Origin: an uncultured Clostridia bacterium
GTDB lineage: Bacteria; Bacillota; Clostridia; Oscillospirales; Ruminococcaceae
NCBI GenBank assembly: GCA_947385505.1
Contig: CANDLP010000010.1
Coordinates: 1 to 16,296 of the forward strand
Direction: 5' to 3'
Length of the DNA stretch: 16,296 nucleotides
In this document: positions 7,084 through 13,643 of the stretch, piece by piece
How the letters are laid out: every line of letters begins with the position of its first letter
Numbering within the stretch: the stretch's first letter is position 1
Made by a program: the position numbers and the translations under genes
The notes under the pieces: generated by a model
Told to the model about the DNA's origin: nothing
The model's input: only the letters and a program-made list of their open reading frames with translations
Database searches by the model: none

Positions 7084-7891
7084 TTATCGGGTCACTGTAA
7101 GCATAATCCCCGGTTTTGCCAAGCTCATAACATATTATACCGGCAGCTATCGCGGCGTTTAAAGACTCCGCGGTCTGTATGGGAATATACAGCTTTTCGC
7201 ATTGCTCCGCCGCCGAAGCGCTTACACCGTGACCTTCGTTTCCTATTACCAATGCCGTTTTTTTCGGAAAAGAAAATTCCCCCAATTTTTTTGCGGTGTC
7301 GTCAAGCATCGCCGCGTAGAGAGCAAAACCTTCTTTTTTAAGCCGGGTCAATGCTCCCGAAAGAGTATCGTAGGTGCAAAAGGGCTTAAGGCGAAGTGCG
7401 CTCCCCATTGAGGCGCGGAGAGCCTTAGGCGAATAGGGGTCGGCGCATTCGCCGCTTAAAATAACCCCTCCGATTCCGAAAGCCTCGGCGGTCCTTATTA
7501 TAGTGCCTAAATTCCCCGGATCCTGTATGCCGTCTAAAAGTATTATTTTTTCTTTCTCTATTATTCTATCAAGATTTTTTGATTTGTCAAGAAGTTTCGC
7601 GGCAAGAAAAATTCCCTGGGGCGATTTTTGCCCGCTTATATACGAATAAACTTCCTCTGTGACGATATAAGTCGGACAAAGCTCCGAAAGAGCTTTTTTC
7701 ATTTCGGGAAATTTTTTTTCCGCTTCTTCGGAAAAGAGCGCGTATTCAGTATTTAAACCTGCTCTTAAAGCTTCGGCGCAGAGCTTTTCTCCCTCTAACG
7801 CTATCAGGTTTTCTTTTTCCCTGAGCTTTTTTTCATTGATAAGTCCCCTGCTTTTCACAACTGTTTGATTTTTTCTTGACGCGATTATCAT
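7064..7891 (-). CDS. TrmH/SpoU-family RNA 2'-O-methyltransferase
   Basis: This is a SPOUT methyltransferase of about 275 aa. A substrate-binding N-terminal part (IASRKNQTVVKSRGLINEKKLRE, EGEKLCAEAL) precedes the trefoil-knot catalytic domain with the three SpoU motifs: DPGNLGTIIRTAEAFG, VIGNEGHGVS and IPIQTAESLNAAIAAGI. It should 2'-O-methylate a ribose in rRNA or tRNA; the position cannot be told from sequence. A longer reading from 8032 would overlap the divergent gene and has an N-terminus unlike the family. I chose the ATG at 7891 because GGAG lies 8 nt upstream; the ATG at 7897, two codons earlier, is too close to it. A sigma-A-like promoter lies at 7923-7951. Confidence 0.9.
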   Translation of the reverse strand: MIIASRKNQTVVKSRGLINEKKLREKENLIALEGEKLCAEALRAGLNTEYALFSEEAEKKFPEMKKALSELCPTYIVTEEVYSYISGQKSPQGIFLAAKLLDKSKNLDRIIEKEKIILLDGIQDPGNLGTIIRTAEAFGIGGVILSGECADPYSPKALRASMGSALRLKPFCTYDTLSGALTRLKKEGFALYAAMLDDTAKKLGEFSFPKKTALVIGNEGHGVSASAAEQCEKLYIPIQTAESLNAAIAAGIICYELGKTGDYAYSDPIKYSKQQ

Positions 7892-7919
7892 TGACATTGC
7901 TCCGTTGTTATGGTATTCT
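7891..7919 (+). promoter_or_regulatory. Putative promoter for the plus-strand membrane protein gene
   Basis: TTGACA (7891-7896) and TATTCT (7914-7919) are spaced 17 nt apart, 75 nt upstream of the ATG at 7995. The -35 is consensus and the -10 is four of six. It overlaps the start codon of the divergent RNA methyltransferase gene, so the two genes may interfere. Confidence 0.4.
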
Positions 7920-7922
7920 ATG

Positions 7923-7951
7923 TTTATAGTAAAATATTCATTGTTTTTCAA
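7923..7951 (-). promoter_or_regulatory. Sigma-A-type promoter for the RNA methyltransferase gene
   Basis: On the minus strand TTGAAA (7951-7946) and TATAAA (7928-7923) are separated by 17 nt, with about 25 nt from the expected start of transcription to the chosen ATG at 7891. This also supports 7891 over the longer start at 8032, which would lie upstream of the promoter. Confidence 0.55.
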
Positions 7952-7994
7952 TGATGTATTGAAAATAGGAAAGGAAGGGCAATAAAATAAATAT

Positions 7995-9002
7995 ATGAAC
8001 TTTTCCGAATTAAAAGCTTTAGCCCCCGTCATGGGACTTGAATGGGATGAAAACAGCTTTTGCCTTAAAGGAACTATAAAAGATTATCCTGTTTACATAG
8101 CCGATCTTAGCGAAAGCCGTGAATATCTTCTCACGGTATTTTGCAGGGTGAGAACCGACGTTGAGGACAGATTTACCGCGGGGGTCAGTCTTCTTCTTGA
8201 CGATATGCCGAAAAACTGCGTAAACGGAAGAAAAAACGAGCTTAATTTCCAGCAGATAAGGTTTAACGCCAATTTTCTGTATCAGGAAAACAGCGTTCTG
8301 CTTCGGGATTTCCTGCTGAAAATGTGTGACAAAGCCGACAGTCTTAAGCTTTTGCCTACAAAAGCGGACACAGTATTGGCTGTGCCAAAAACCGAGCCAA
8401 TGCTCCCAAAAAAAGAAAAGTTTAAAGCCCAAAAGATGAAAAAATCCAAAAACACGGTTTCAAAAGGCTTCGACAAATTCAGCATAAGGGGTCTTATAGG
8501 GGCTGTTATCGGGGGAGCAGCTACGGCGGTAATCTCTTCAACAATGGCGGACAACGACCCGGCCAATATAGGCGCGCTTCTCAGCAGCTGGGCGGCGGGG
8601 GCTTTTATCGCCTTGGTCACTCTGGCGGATTACAGCTTTCTGGCGAAAAAAATGGATATTTTCGGTACAATAGCCTGTTCGCTGATAACGCTTCTTTCCT
8701 GCTTTTTCAGCTCGGTTTTCGGTATTCTCAGAATAATGACAAATACAGCCAAAACGCTGGATCCGACAGTCGGTTTTTTAGATTCCGCGCTTAACTGGAA
8801 TTCCTATGCACAGCTTTTTCCAAACATACCGGGATATTTCGTGTCCCTTATAATTAAAAATCTGTTTACGGCGCTGGCGGCCTCAGTAATATATTACACT
8901 TTTTACTACCGAAGACATCAGGACATAATGTATTCCGACGGCGTAGATATTTTACCCGATGAAGGTGAAAAGGAAAAGAAAAAAAGGAGAAAAATATCTT
9001 AG
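7995..9002 (+). CDS. Unknown membrane protein with four predicted helices
   Basis: I do not recognise the family. The 335-aa protein has a soluble N-terminal region of about 110 residues (starting NFSELKALAPVMGLEW), then a lysine-rich linker (about 130-155), then four hydrophobic stretches: about 158-180 (GLIGAVIGGAATAVIS), 190-215 (SWAAGAFIALVTLADY), 222-247 (IACSLITLLSCFFSSVFGIL) and 278-302 (SLIIKNLFTALAASVIYY). It ends in a very basic tail (KEKKKRRKI). The linker and tail would lie on the cytoplasmic side by the positive-inside rule. It is the only convincing plus-strand gene here and faces the rplT operon. A purine-rich GGAAAGGAAGGG lies about 15 nt before the ATG, further than usual. 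No catalytic motif was seen. Confidence 0.75.
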   Translation: MNFSELKALAPVMGLEWDENSFCLKGTIKDYPVYIADLSESREYLLTVFCRVRTDVEDRFTAGVSLLLDDMPKNCVNGRKNELNFQQIRFNANFLYQENSVLLRDFLLKMCDKADSLKLLPTKADTVLAVPKTEPMLPKKEKFKAQKMKKSKNTVSKGFDKFSIRGLIGAVIGGAATAVISSTMADNDPANIGALLSSWAAGAFIALVTLADYSFLAKKMDIFGTIACSLITLLSCFFSSVFGILRIMTNTAKTLDPTVGFLDSALNWNSYAQLFPNIPGYFVSLIIKNLFTALAASVIYYTFYYRRHQDIMYSDGVDILPDEGEKEKKKRRKIS

Positions 9003-9016
9003 CTTCATAAAACACG

Positions 9017-9049
9017 AATATCACGCCTTTATTTATAAGGCGTGATATT
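9017..9049. terminator. Shared convergent terminator
   Basis: A perfect 13-bp stem AATATCACGCCTT/AAGGCGTGATATT (9017-9029/9037-9049) encloses a 7-nt loop. It lies midway between two converging genes, the membrane protein (stop at 9002) and rplT (stop at 9060), and can terminate both. The T runs after the stem are short on either strand, so efficiency is uncertain. Confidence 0.7.
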
Positions 9050-9059
9050 TCAAGGTAAA

Positions 9060-9413
9060 TTAAAGTGCAGCCTTAGCCTTCTCACACAGAGAAGTGAAAG
9101 CAGTAGGATCGCTTATCGCGATCTCGGAGAGCATTTTTCTGTTAAGGGTAATATCAGCCTTCTTAAGACCGTTAATAAATGTGGAATAATTCATATCGTT
9201 AAGCTTGCAGGCGGCGCTTATGCGGGTGATCCACAGTCTGCGGAAATCTCTTTTCTTCAATCGTCTGCTGATATAAGCGTACTGTCCCGATTTCCAAACC
9301 GCTTCCTTGGCGGTTTTAAAGAGTCTGCTTTTTCCGCCCCAGTAGCCCTTTGCTAATTTAAGTGTTTTGTTTCTTCTCTTGCGCGTTGCAAGTGCGCCTT
9401 TTACACGAGCCAT
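9060..9413 (-). CDS. rplT: 50S ribosomal protein L20
   Basis: The 117-aa protein is the standard L20: [25 protein letters not shown] at the N-terminus, [21 protein letters not shown] in the middle, and the conserved globular C-terminal half. L20 binds 23S rRNA early in 50S assembly and in many bacteria also represses its own operon through mRNA mimics. The ATG at 9413 has AAAAGGAGG upstream. It follows rpmI after 31 nt in the canonical infC-rpmI-rplT order. Confidence 0.98.
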   Translation of the reverse strand: MARVKGALATRKRRNKTLKLAKGYWGGKSRLFKTAKEAVWKSGQYAYISRRLKKRDFRRLWITRISAACKLNDMNYSTFINGLKKADITLNRKMLSEIAISDPTAFTSLCEKAKAAL

Positions 9414-9444
9414 TGTCGTTTCCTCCTTTTAATTTGATCTACTC

Positions 9445-9648
9445 TTACTTGGCGTAAGGCATAAGTGCCCTGATTTCCTTCATATCCGCGTCGTTCGCAT
9501 AGGAATTGGAACGGTTGTTGCGCTTGCGGTTTGTGGCCTTCTGCGCTAATCTGTGGCGGCGGTTGGTGGTCTGGTACTTAACCTTGCCGTTGGCGGTAAA
9601 TCTGAAACGCTTTTTGGCGCCGCTGTGAGTCTTGATCTTATTTTTCAT
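9445..9648 (-). CDS. rpmI: 50S ribosomal protein L35
   Basis: The 67-aa very basic protein has the L35 signature KIKTHSGAKKRFRFTANGKVK at the N-terminus and RHRLAQKATNRKRN in the middle. It is a component of the large ribosomal subunit. The ATG at 9648 is preceded by GGAGG at a normal spacing. The 176-nt gap to infC is longer than usual for this operon and contains pairing elements that may regulate rpmI-rplT translation. Confidence 0.97.
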   Translation of the reverse strand: MKNKIKTHSGAKKRFRFTANGKVKYQTTNRRHRLAQKATNRKRNNRSNSYANDADMKEIRALMPYAK

Positions 9649-9760
9649 TTATGTTGCCTCCATTCTTATTTTTTACTTTATACATACGCTGTGCCGCTTT
9701 TTATGGAGATTTCGCTTTACAGCGCACTATCAACGCCTTAATGACGATTGATTTTTTTAT

Positions 9761-9823
9761 CGACAGCGCTTATGATCGATTATGAGCAATTAGAGAGCGC
9801 TTATAAACACAATTAAGCTGTCG
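9761..9823 (-). promoter_or_regulatory. Structured spacer between infC and rpmI
   Basis: CGACAGC (9761-9767) and GCTGTCG (9817-9823) are exact reverse complements that close a loop of about 50 nt. Inside it AGCGCTTAT occurs twice as a direct repeat (9765-9773 and 9796-9804). The region starts right after the infC stop. L20 represses rpmI translation in Escherichia coli by binding a structure in this part of the operon; the present structure could have such a role, which is inference. Confidence 0.4.
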
Positions 9824-9824
9824 C

Positions 9825-10406
9825 TCACTCCGCCTTTTCCGCTTTATCCCTGCTTTCATCGGCTTTAGGCTTGGACTTTTTTGCCGAGGGAGCGATCTTC
9901 GGCACCAATACGGCGGTAAAGTTCTTTCCTTCAAGAACCGACGGCTTATCTGCCGCTCCGAATTCTGAAGCAGCTTCCATAAAGCGCTTCATCAGATCCT
10001 CGCCCAAATTCATATGGGACAGCTCTCTCGCCCTTTTAAAGCGGATCTTTACCTTCACCTTGTCGCCGTTCTGCAGGAACTTTACGGCCTGGGACACCTT
10101 TCGGTTAAAGTCATTGGTGTCGATATTAAGGAACATGCTTACTTCCTTAAGTTCCGACTGTTTCTGATTTTTTCTGGCTTCCTTTTCCTTTTTCGCCTGT
10201 TCAAATCGATACTTGCCGTAATCCATAATACGGCAAACGGGGGGATTTCCCTGGGGTGCGATAAGCACAAGATCAAGATCGGAATCGATCGCCTTCTGCA
10301 ATGCGTCATCCGAGGACATGATCCCCATTTGTTCATTGTCAGGACCTATAACGCGAACCTGCTTTTCCCGGATCTCCTCGTTGATGAGGGGTTGTTTTGC
10401 GGCTAT
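9825..10406 (-). CDS. infC: Translation initiation factor IF-3, probable AUA start
   Basis: The protein is IF3: INEEIREKQVRVIGPDNEQMGIMSSDDAL at the N-terminus, DLVLIAPQGNPPVCRIMDYGKYRFE, and the C-terminal domain with DFNRKVSQAVKFLQNGDKVKVKIRFKGRE-like sequence (here RFKRARE). A lysine-rich tail extends it beyond many homologues. IF3 binds the 30S subunit and rejects wrong start codons. A GTG at 10415 is directly abutting the ribosome binding site AAAGGAAG and cannot be used efficiently; the ATA at 10406-10404 lies 8 nt after it and begins IAAKQPLINEEI, aligning with the AUU-initiated N-terminus I recall for Bacillus IF3. I therefore chose ATA, giving about 193 aa. Non-canonical starts are the known basis of IF3 autoregulation. 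Confidence 0.93.
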   Translation of the reverse strand: MAAKQPLINEEIREKQVRVIGPDNEQMGIMSSDDALQKAIDSDLDLVLIAPQGNPPVCRIMDYGKYRFEQAKKEKEARKNQKQSELKEVSMFLNIDTNDFNRKVSQAVKFLQNGDKVKVKIRFKRARELSHMNLGEDLMKRFMEAASEFGAADKPSVLEGKNFTAVLVPKIAPSAKKSKPKADESRDKAEKAE

Positions 10407-10415
10407 GGATAACAC

Positions 10416-10672
10416 TTCCTTTCAAAAATAGTTTGTATTATATTATTACGGCAAAAATGCCGTAAAAAAGACGTAAAGGCTAATTTGCCCTCACGCCGTG
10501 AAATTCCGTAAATATGCGTAAAACAAGTAAGATACGACATACGAATTCCCGAAGTAAACAACCCTTTCGCTTAAGGCTGAGGGTGAGAGCAAGTCTGCTT
10601 GTGTTTATTCATCGTTTAACAGTTTAATAAACTATTCACAAAGCCGCAGTGCGAAGCTTGTGGATTGCCGAC
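10416..10672 (-). promoter_or_regulatory. L20-type leader of the infC-rpmI-rplT operon
   Basis: The transcript from the promoter at 10679-10707 has a leader of about 250 nt with no protein gene. It holds small stems, a long-range pairing between CCCTCAGCC (minus, 10583-10575) and GGCGTGAGGG (minus, 10497-10488; nine pairs with one bulge), and the terminator at 10495-10464, which shares the second segment. Antiterminator and terminator are thus mutually exclusive. In Bacillus subtilis L20 controls this operon by leader attenuation (the Rfam L20_leader family). A further hairpin TTACGGC/GCCGTAA at 10446-10465 precedes the ribosome binding site. The family assignment rests on position and architecture, not on a model search. 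Confidence 0.65.
10464..10495 (-). terminator. Attenuator terminator in the infC leader
   Basis: On the minus strand CGTGAGGGC (10495-10487), a 6-nt loop and GCCTTTACG (10480-10472) form a 9-bp stem with two G-U pairs, followed at once by TCTTTTTT (10471-10464). This is an intrinsic terminator about 60 nt before the IF3 start. Its 5' arm can instead pair with CCCTCAGCC upstream (plus-strand 10575-10583), so it is a candidate for regulated read-through. Confidence 0.7.
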
Positions 10673-10678
10673 TTGAAT

Positions 10679-10707
10679 ATTATAGCTTATTTTTTTTGAT
10701 ATGTCAA
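10679..10707 (-). promoter_or_regulatory. Consensus sigma-A promoter of the infC operon
   Basis: On the minus strand TTGACA (10707-10702) and TATAAT (10684-10679) are both perfect and separated by exactly 17 nt. This is the strongest promoter in the window, fitting a ribosomal protein operon. Transcription should start near 10672. Confidence 0.85.
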
Positions 10708-10901
10708 TAGCTTTTTTAAATTTTTCTTATTTTTTATACCATCACACTATTATTGCTCCCCAAGCAAACATTTACACAATACTTGAAGCAAATATAAAAA
10801 TCTCCGCTTCAAAAATATTATATCCTACGTTGCTGTGCTTTTTTCCTTGATATTTTTTATTTTCCTCTGCGTCTTGCGTCAATGTTTAGGGGATGTTGAC
10901 A
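10708..10901. other. AT-rich non-coding stretch
   Basis: No gene, RNA or convincing repeat was recognised between the infC promoter and the transposase remnant. Stop codons are frequent in all frames. The 3' end of the former insertion element may lie in GGGGATGTTGACAC near 10890-10902, but no matching opposite end was identified with confidence. Confidence 0.4.
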
Positions 10902-11211
10902 CTATTTCGGCCAAACAACGCAACAAGCAAATTGAATAAAAGCCAAATAAATATAATCGTATTTATCGTAACGAGTAAAAACTCGCCTGAATGCTTTAAG
11001 CCGCCTAAATAATCTTTCAATTATATTGCGTTGCTTATAAAGTTCTTTGTCATATTCCACGGATTTTTTCGTTTTTTCTTCGGAGTCACAACAGGTTCGT
11101 GATTATATATAATACCGGTTCGCGTGTTTTATTATTCTCATATGTTCTGTCCATAAGTATAGGCACTCCTTTATAATCCGATCCTATTTTATCTTCTTTC
11201 CGATGCGTCAT
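10902..11211 (-). pseudogene. Frameshifted and truncated IS5-family transposase
   Basis: Three minus-strand frames join to give the C-terminal part of an IS5-type DDE transposase. The first (11211-11086) reads GSDYKGVPILMDRTYENNKTRE, the D-x-AYD-like catalytic block. The second reads EPVVTPKKKRKNPW around 11100-11055. The third reads EYDKELYKQRNIIERLF, then RRLKAFRRVFTRYDK and YLAFIQFA, and ends at the TAG at 10902-10904. The last block contains the catalytic glutamate (IIERLFRRLK). Two single-base frameshifts, one before EPVV and one before EYDK, break it, and the N-terminal half is missing. Some IS5 relatives use programmed frameshifting between two ORFs, but two shifts this close together plus truncation indicate decay. 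It is a relic of an insertion upstream of the infC promoter. Confidence 0.8.
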
Positions 11212-11223
11212 GTTTTTCTCCTC

Positions 11224-11252
11224 ATTATATCACATTTTTCATTTTGTATCAA
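11224..11252 (-). promoter_or_regulatory. Promoter-like sequence in front of the transposase remnant
   Basis: On the minus strand TTGATA (11252-11247) and TATAAT (11229-11224) are spaced 17 nt. GAGGAG (11223-11218) and an ATG (11211) follow immediately, so transcription would start at or beyond the ribosome binding site. Either it is a chance AT-rich match, or it drives a nearly leaderless transcript of a dead gene. Confidence 0.35.
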
Positions 11253-11446
11253 CGGGCTTTAGATCGGATATTGACGGGTAAAACGCGTCAATCACTAATT
11301 CCAATACTACAGCCGATAAATTGGTTACGCTTTCATTATTGAATTACTTTAACATATATCCCCTCATTCTTTTATTGGGCGCCTTTGTCAAGAGGTTATA
11401 CTCTCGTTGGATTGCTATAGTCAATCAACAATTACTTTTTTAATAT
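11253..11446. other. Non-coding spacer next to the transposase remnant
   Basis: No intact gene was recognised. A 7-bp inverted repeat ATTGACG/CGTCAAT (11270-11292) is present. A short minus-strand frame with a GAGGGG ribosome binding site meets a stop at codon four, so it is not called. The stretch probably contains debris of the insertion. Confidence 0.4.
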
Positions 11447-11968
11447 TTAAAAATTGTACTCATATAGAGCAAACTTTGGTATTCCCGTTTCGTACCGCTT
11501 TAAATCCCTTTCCCCGACGAACCGGAATCCCATACTCTCGTACATTCTCCTTGCCGGTGTATTTTTCGGCACAGCGTCAAGTCTAATACCCTTATATCCC
11601 TTCTCTTTTGAGTAATTAATGCAAAATCTCACCATACGCTTTCCGATCCCGTTTCCGCCGAAATCAGGATCCACAGCCAGAGCGTGAATTACCGTATACT
11701 CCCCTTCGGCAAGCTCCGCAGTCCAATCTCCGGCGGAATAGTCCCCATCGGGATCTGTATTCAGCAAAAACGCTCCGATAAGCCTTCCATCATTTTCACA
11801 GACAAATAGACTGCCTTCTTTTATTCCTTTTTCCACCGTATCCGACGAAGGATAAACCTTGTGAACCCAATTGGGATAATTTATATTGTTTTCAAGGTAT
11901 AAAGTCACCTTGTCATAAAGCTGGACGGCTTGTGCGCAATCGAAAAAAACAGATTTACGTATCTGCAT
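11447..11968 (-). CDS. GNAT-family N-acetyltransferase
   Basis: A 173-aa GCN5-related acetyltransferase. The acetyl-CoA-binding motif A is IHALAVDPDFGGNGIGKRMVRF, with GGNGIGKR as the pyrophosphate-binding loop, followed by the motif B region RLDAVPKNTPARRMYESMGF. The N-terminus IRKSVFFDCAQAVQLYDKV is a typical GNAT first strand and helix. It transfers acetyl from acetyl-CoA to an amine; the substrate is unknown. A GTG start at 12022 would overlap the glucanase gene and lacks a ribosome binding site; I chose the ATG at 11968, preceded by AAAGGAAA at about 8-10 nt. It is the last gene of the deoA-cdd-glucanase cluster, 46 nt after the glucanase stop, and is probably co-transcribed. Confidence 0.88.
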   Translation of the reverse strand: MQIRKSVFFDCAQAVQLYDKVTLYLENNINYPNWVHKVYPSSDTVEKGIKEGSLFVCENDGRLIGAFLLNTDPDGDYSAGDWTAELAEGEYTVIHALAVDPDFGGNGIGKRMVRFCINYSKEKGYKGIRLDAVPKNTPARRMYESMGFRFVGERDLKRYETGIPKFALYEYNF

Positions 11969-12014
11969 TTTAAAAATTTCCTTTAATACTGATATTGTAG
12001 AGTTTCCAATAATT

Positions 12015-13202
12015 TTATTCACAGTTTTTCATAAGCGCAATGGCAATATCGGGATACTTCCACTCCATGGCGTTCCTGTCATAAAGTCCGAACAGCTCTC
12101 CGTTTCCTGTAAAAGCGTTATTGTCCCACCATATGCAGGTTATCCCCGCCGCTCTCGCTTCGCTTACATAATAAGCGGCATGGTCTATTCTTGATTCAAG
12201 ATTTTCGTTTTTATTGCGGCTTCCGAATTCACCCATTACGACGGCGATTCCTTTAGATGTGTATTTTTCGTACAGCATATCCATAACGTTCTTTATTGAA
12301 GCGCTTGATCTGCCCACTGCAAAAGAGTCGGAGTTCATATCGCCCGAAAGGGCAAATTGATTCGGCTCATAGGCGTGCGCCGAAACGATTGTCCTGCCGG
12401 CGGGGTCGTCGGGAAGGCTGAACAAATCATCACAGGCGTATACAGGCGAAGCACAGTAGCTTGGTGTCATAAGATAGCGTGTCTCATTTTTTCCGCCGCT
12501 CGCCCTGACTAAATCCACAAACGCCTGATTACACTGCATTATACAGTCGATGGCTTCCTTTGCGAGTTCGCTGCTTGTGTCCAGCCACCACTCGTTGTCT
12601 GTTCCCTTTAAACGTGGCTCGTTTATCGATTCAAATATAAGATGCTCGTCGTAATCCTTAAATGTATCGCAAAGTCTGCTCCAGACCGCGTTTGAGAATT
12701 TCAGCGAATTGTCGAGGGTTTCATATGAGGGATAGTAATAATTTTTCACTATATCATGATGAATATTGATTATAACATACATTTTTCTCTTATAGGCATA
12801 GTCCACTATCTCCTTTACCCTCTCGATCCAGTAGTCGGAAATGTTCAGGTTTTCGTCAACGTGAGTGTGCCAGGTTACGGGTATGCGTATTGTGTTAAAG
12901 CCTGCGGTGTAAATATCGTCTATCATTTCCTCGGTGATCACAGGGGAACCCCAGGCGGTTTCGGAGGCTTGCTCCATTGACGTTTTAGTATCCGCATCCA
13001 GTGTGTTGCCGAGATTCCAGCCGATTTTCATATTCTTTACAAAACTGAGCGCCTCGCTTTCAGGCAATTCTCTGGAATCTATTTCGTATTCGGGAATTTC
13101 CGCTCCCGTACCGACAAGATTGCTTTCCCGCTCTCCGCCGCAGGCGGTCAGCAAGGTAACTGCACCCAAAATAATAGCGCACGATCTGACAGCTTTTTTC
13201 AT
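12015..13202 (-). CDS. GH5 endoglucanase-type lipoprotein (cellulase family)
   Basis: The 395-aa protein begins with a lipoprotein signal peptide: basic MKKAVR, a hydrophobic core and lipobox LTAC with C21, so it should be anchored to the outer face of the cell membrane. The catalytic domain (about 50-393) has GH5 landmarks in order: KIGWNLGNTLDA (59-70), AGFNTIRIPVTW (100-111), YVIINIHHD (142-150), the acid/base E195 in FESINEPR, SAHAYEP (274-280), the nucleophile E325 in VMGEFGS, and IWWDNNAF near the end. The pattern is closest to GH5_4-type beta-glucanases as I recall them (cellulose, xyloglucan or mixed-linkage glucan). There is no carbohydrate-binding or dockerin module, suggesting a cell-bound enzyme that trims short glucans. 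AGGAAGG precedes the ATG. It starts 21 nt after the cytidine deaminase stop. Confidence 0.94.
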   Translation of the reverse strand: MKKAVRSCAIILGAVTLLTACGGERESNLVGTGAEIPEYEIDSRELPESEALSFVKNMKIGWNLGNTLDADTKTSMEQASETAWGSPVITEEMIDDIYTAGFNTIRIPVTWHTHVDENLNISDYWIERVKEIVDYAYKRKMYVIINIHHDIVKNYYYPSYETLDNSLKFSNAVWSRLCDTFKDYDEHLIFESINEPRLKGTDNEWWLDTSSELAKEAIDCIMQCNQAFVDLVRASGGKNETRYLMTPSYCASPVYACDDLFSLPDDPAGRTIVSAHAYEPNQFALSGDMNSDSFAVGRSSASIKNVMDMLYEKYTSKGIAVVMGEFGSRNKNENLESRIDHAAYYVSEARAAGITCIWWDNNAFTGNGELFGLYDRNAMEWKYPDIAIALMKNCE

Positions 13203-13223
13203 AGTATTTCCTTCCTTTCTTAT

Positions 13224-13643
13224 TTATATTTTGTTAAACTGAAAAGAATAAGGCAAAAGCTCCGCAAGTTCCGAGCTGTAACAGTTATTCTTTCCGTCAC
13301 AAATGATTACCTTAGCGTCGGGAGCGCAGAACTCGCTTAACACCTGTCTGCATATCCCGCATGGAAACGGCGTCTCCCCGCCCTCGTCCGTACAGATAGC
13401 AACAGCGGTTATTTTTCTTTTCCCTTCGCTGACCGCCTTGAACACAGCCGTTCTTTCGGCGCAGTTTGACGCTCCGTAGCTTCCATTCTCAATATTACAG
13501 CCGGTATAAATGTCTCCGTCGGAAGTCATAACCGCCGCCCCCACCCTATATCCCGAATAAGGACAGTAAGCGTTTTCCATAGCTTCCTTCGCCTTTTCCG
13601 TCAGCTCTTTATAACCGCAGTCAGCAACGCTTGTTTTTATCAA
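13224..13643 (-). CDS. cdd: Cytidine deaminase
   Basis: The 139-aa protein matches the small tetrameric bacterial cytidine deaminases. Zinc ligands and catalytic residues are in NCAERTAVFKA (C and the catalytic E) and PCGICRQVLSEF (two further cysteines); YCPYSGYRVGAAV and GCNIENGSYGAS are also typical. It converts cytidine and deoxycytidine to uridine and deoxyuridine in pyrimidine salvage. The start is TTG at 13643, 23 nt inside the end of the upstream phosphorylase gene, with AGGAGGGG about 7 nt before it; this overlap suggests translational coupling. Its product uridine is a substrate of the upstream gene's enzyme. Confidence 0.96.
   Translation of the reverse strand: MIKTSVADCGYKELTEKAKEAMENAYCPYSGYRVGAAVMTSDGDIYTGCNIENGSYGASNCAERTAVFKAVSEGKRKITAVAICTDEGGETPFPCGICRQVLSEFCAPDAKVIICDGKNNCYSSELAELLPYSFQFNKI

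Noticed and set aside
7892..8032. Longer N-terminus of the SpoU methyltransferase from 8032
   Set aside because: It would overlap the divergent gene, lie upstream of the best promoter, and add residues unlike the family.
11239..11355. Small minus-strand protein with GAGGGG ribosome binding site
   Set aside because: The frame has a TAA at codon four; the rest (about 34 codons) has no start of its own and no recognised similarity.
11969..12022. GNAT protein starting at GTG 12022
   Set aside because: It overlaps the glucanase stop, lacks a ribosome binding site, and adds 18 residues outside the GNAT fold.
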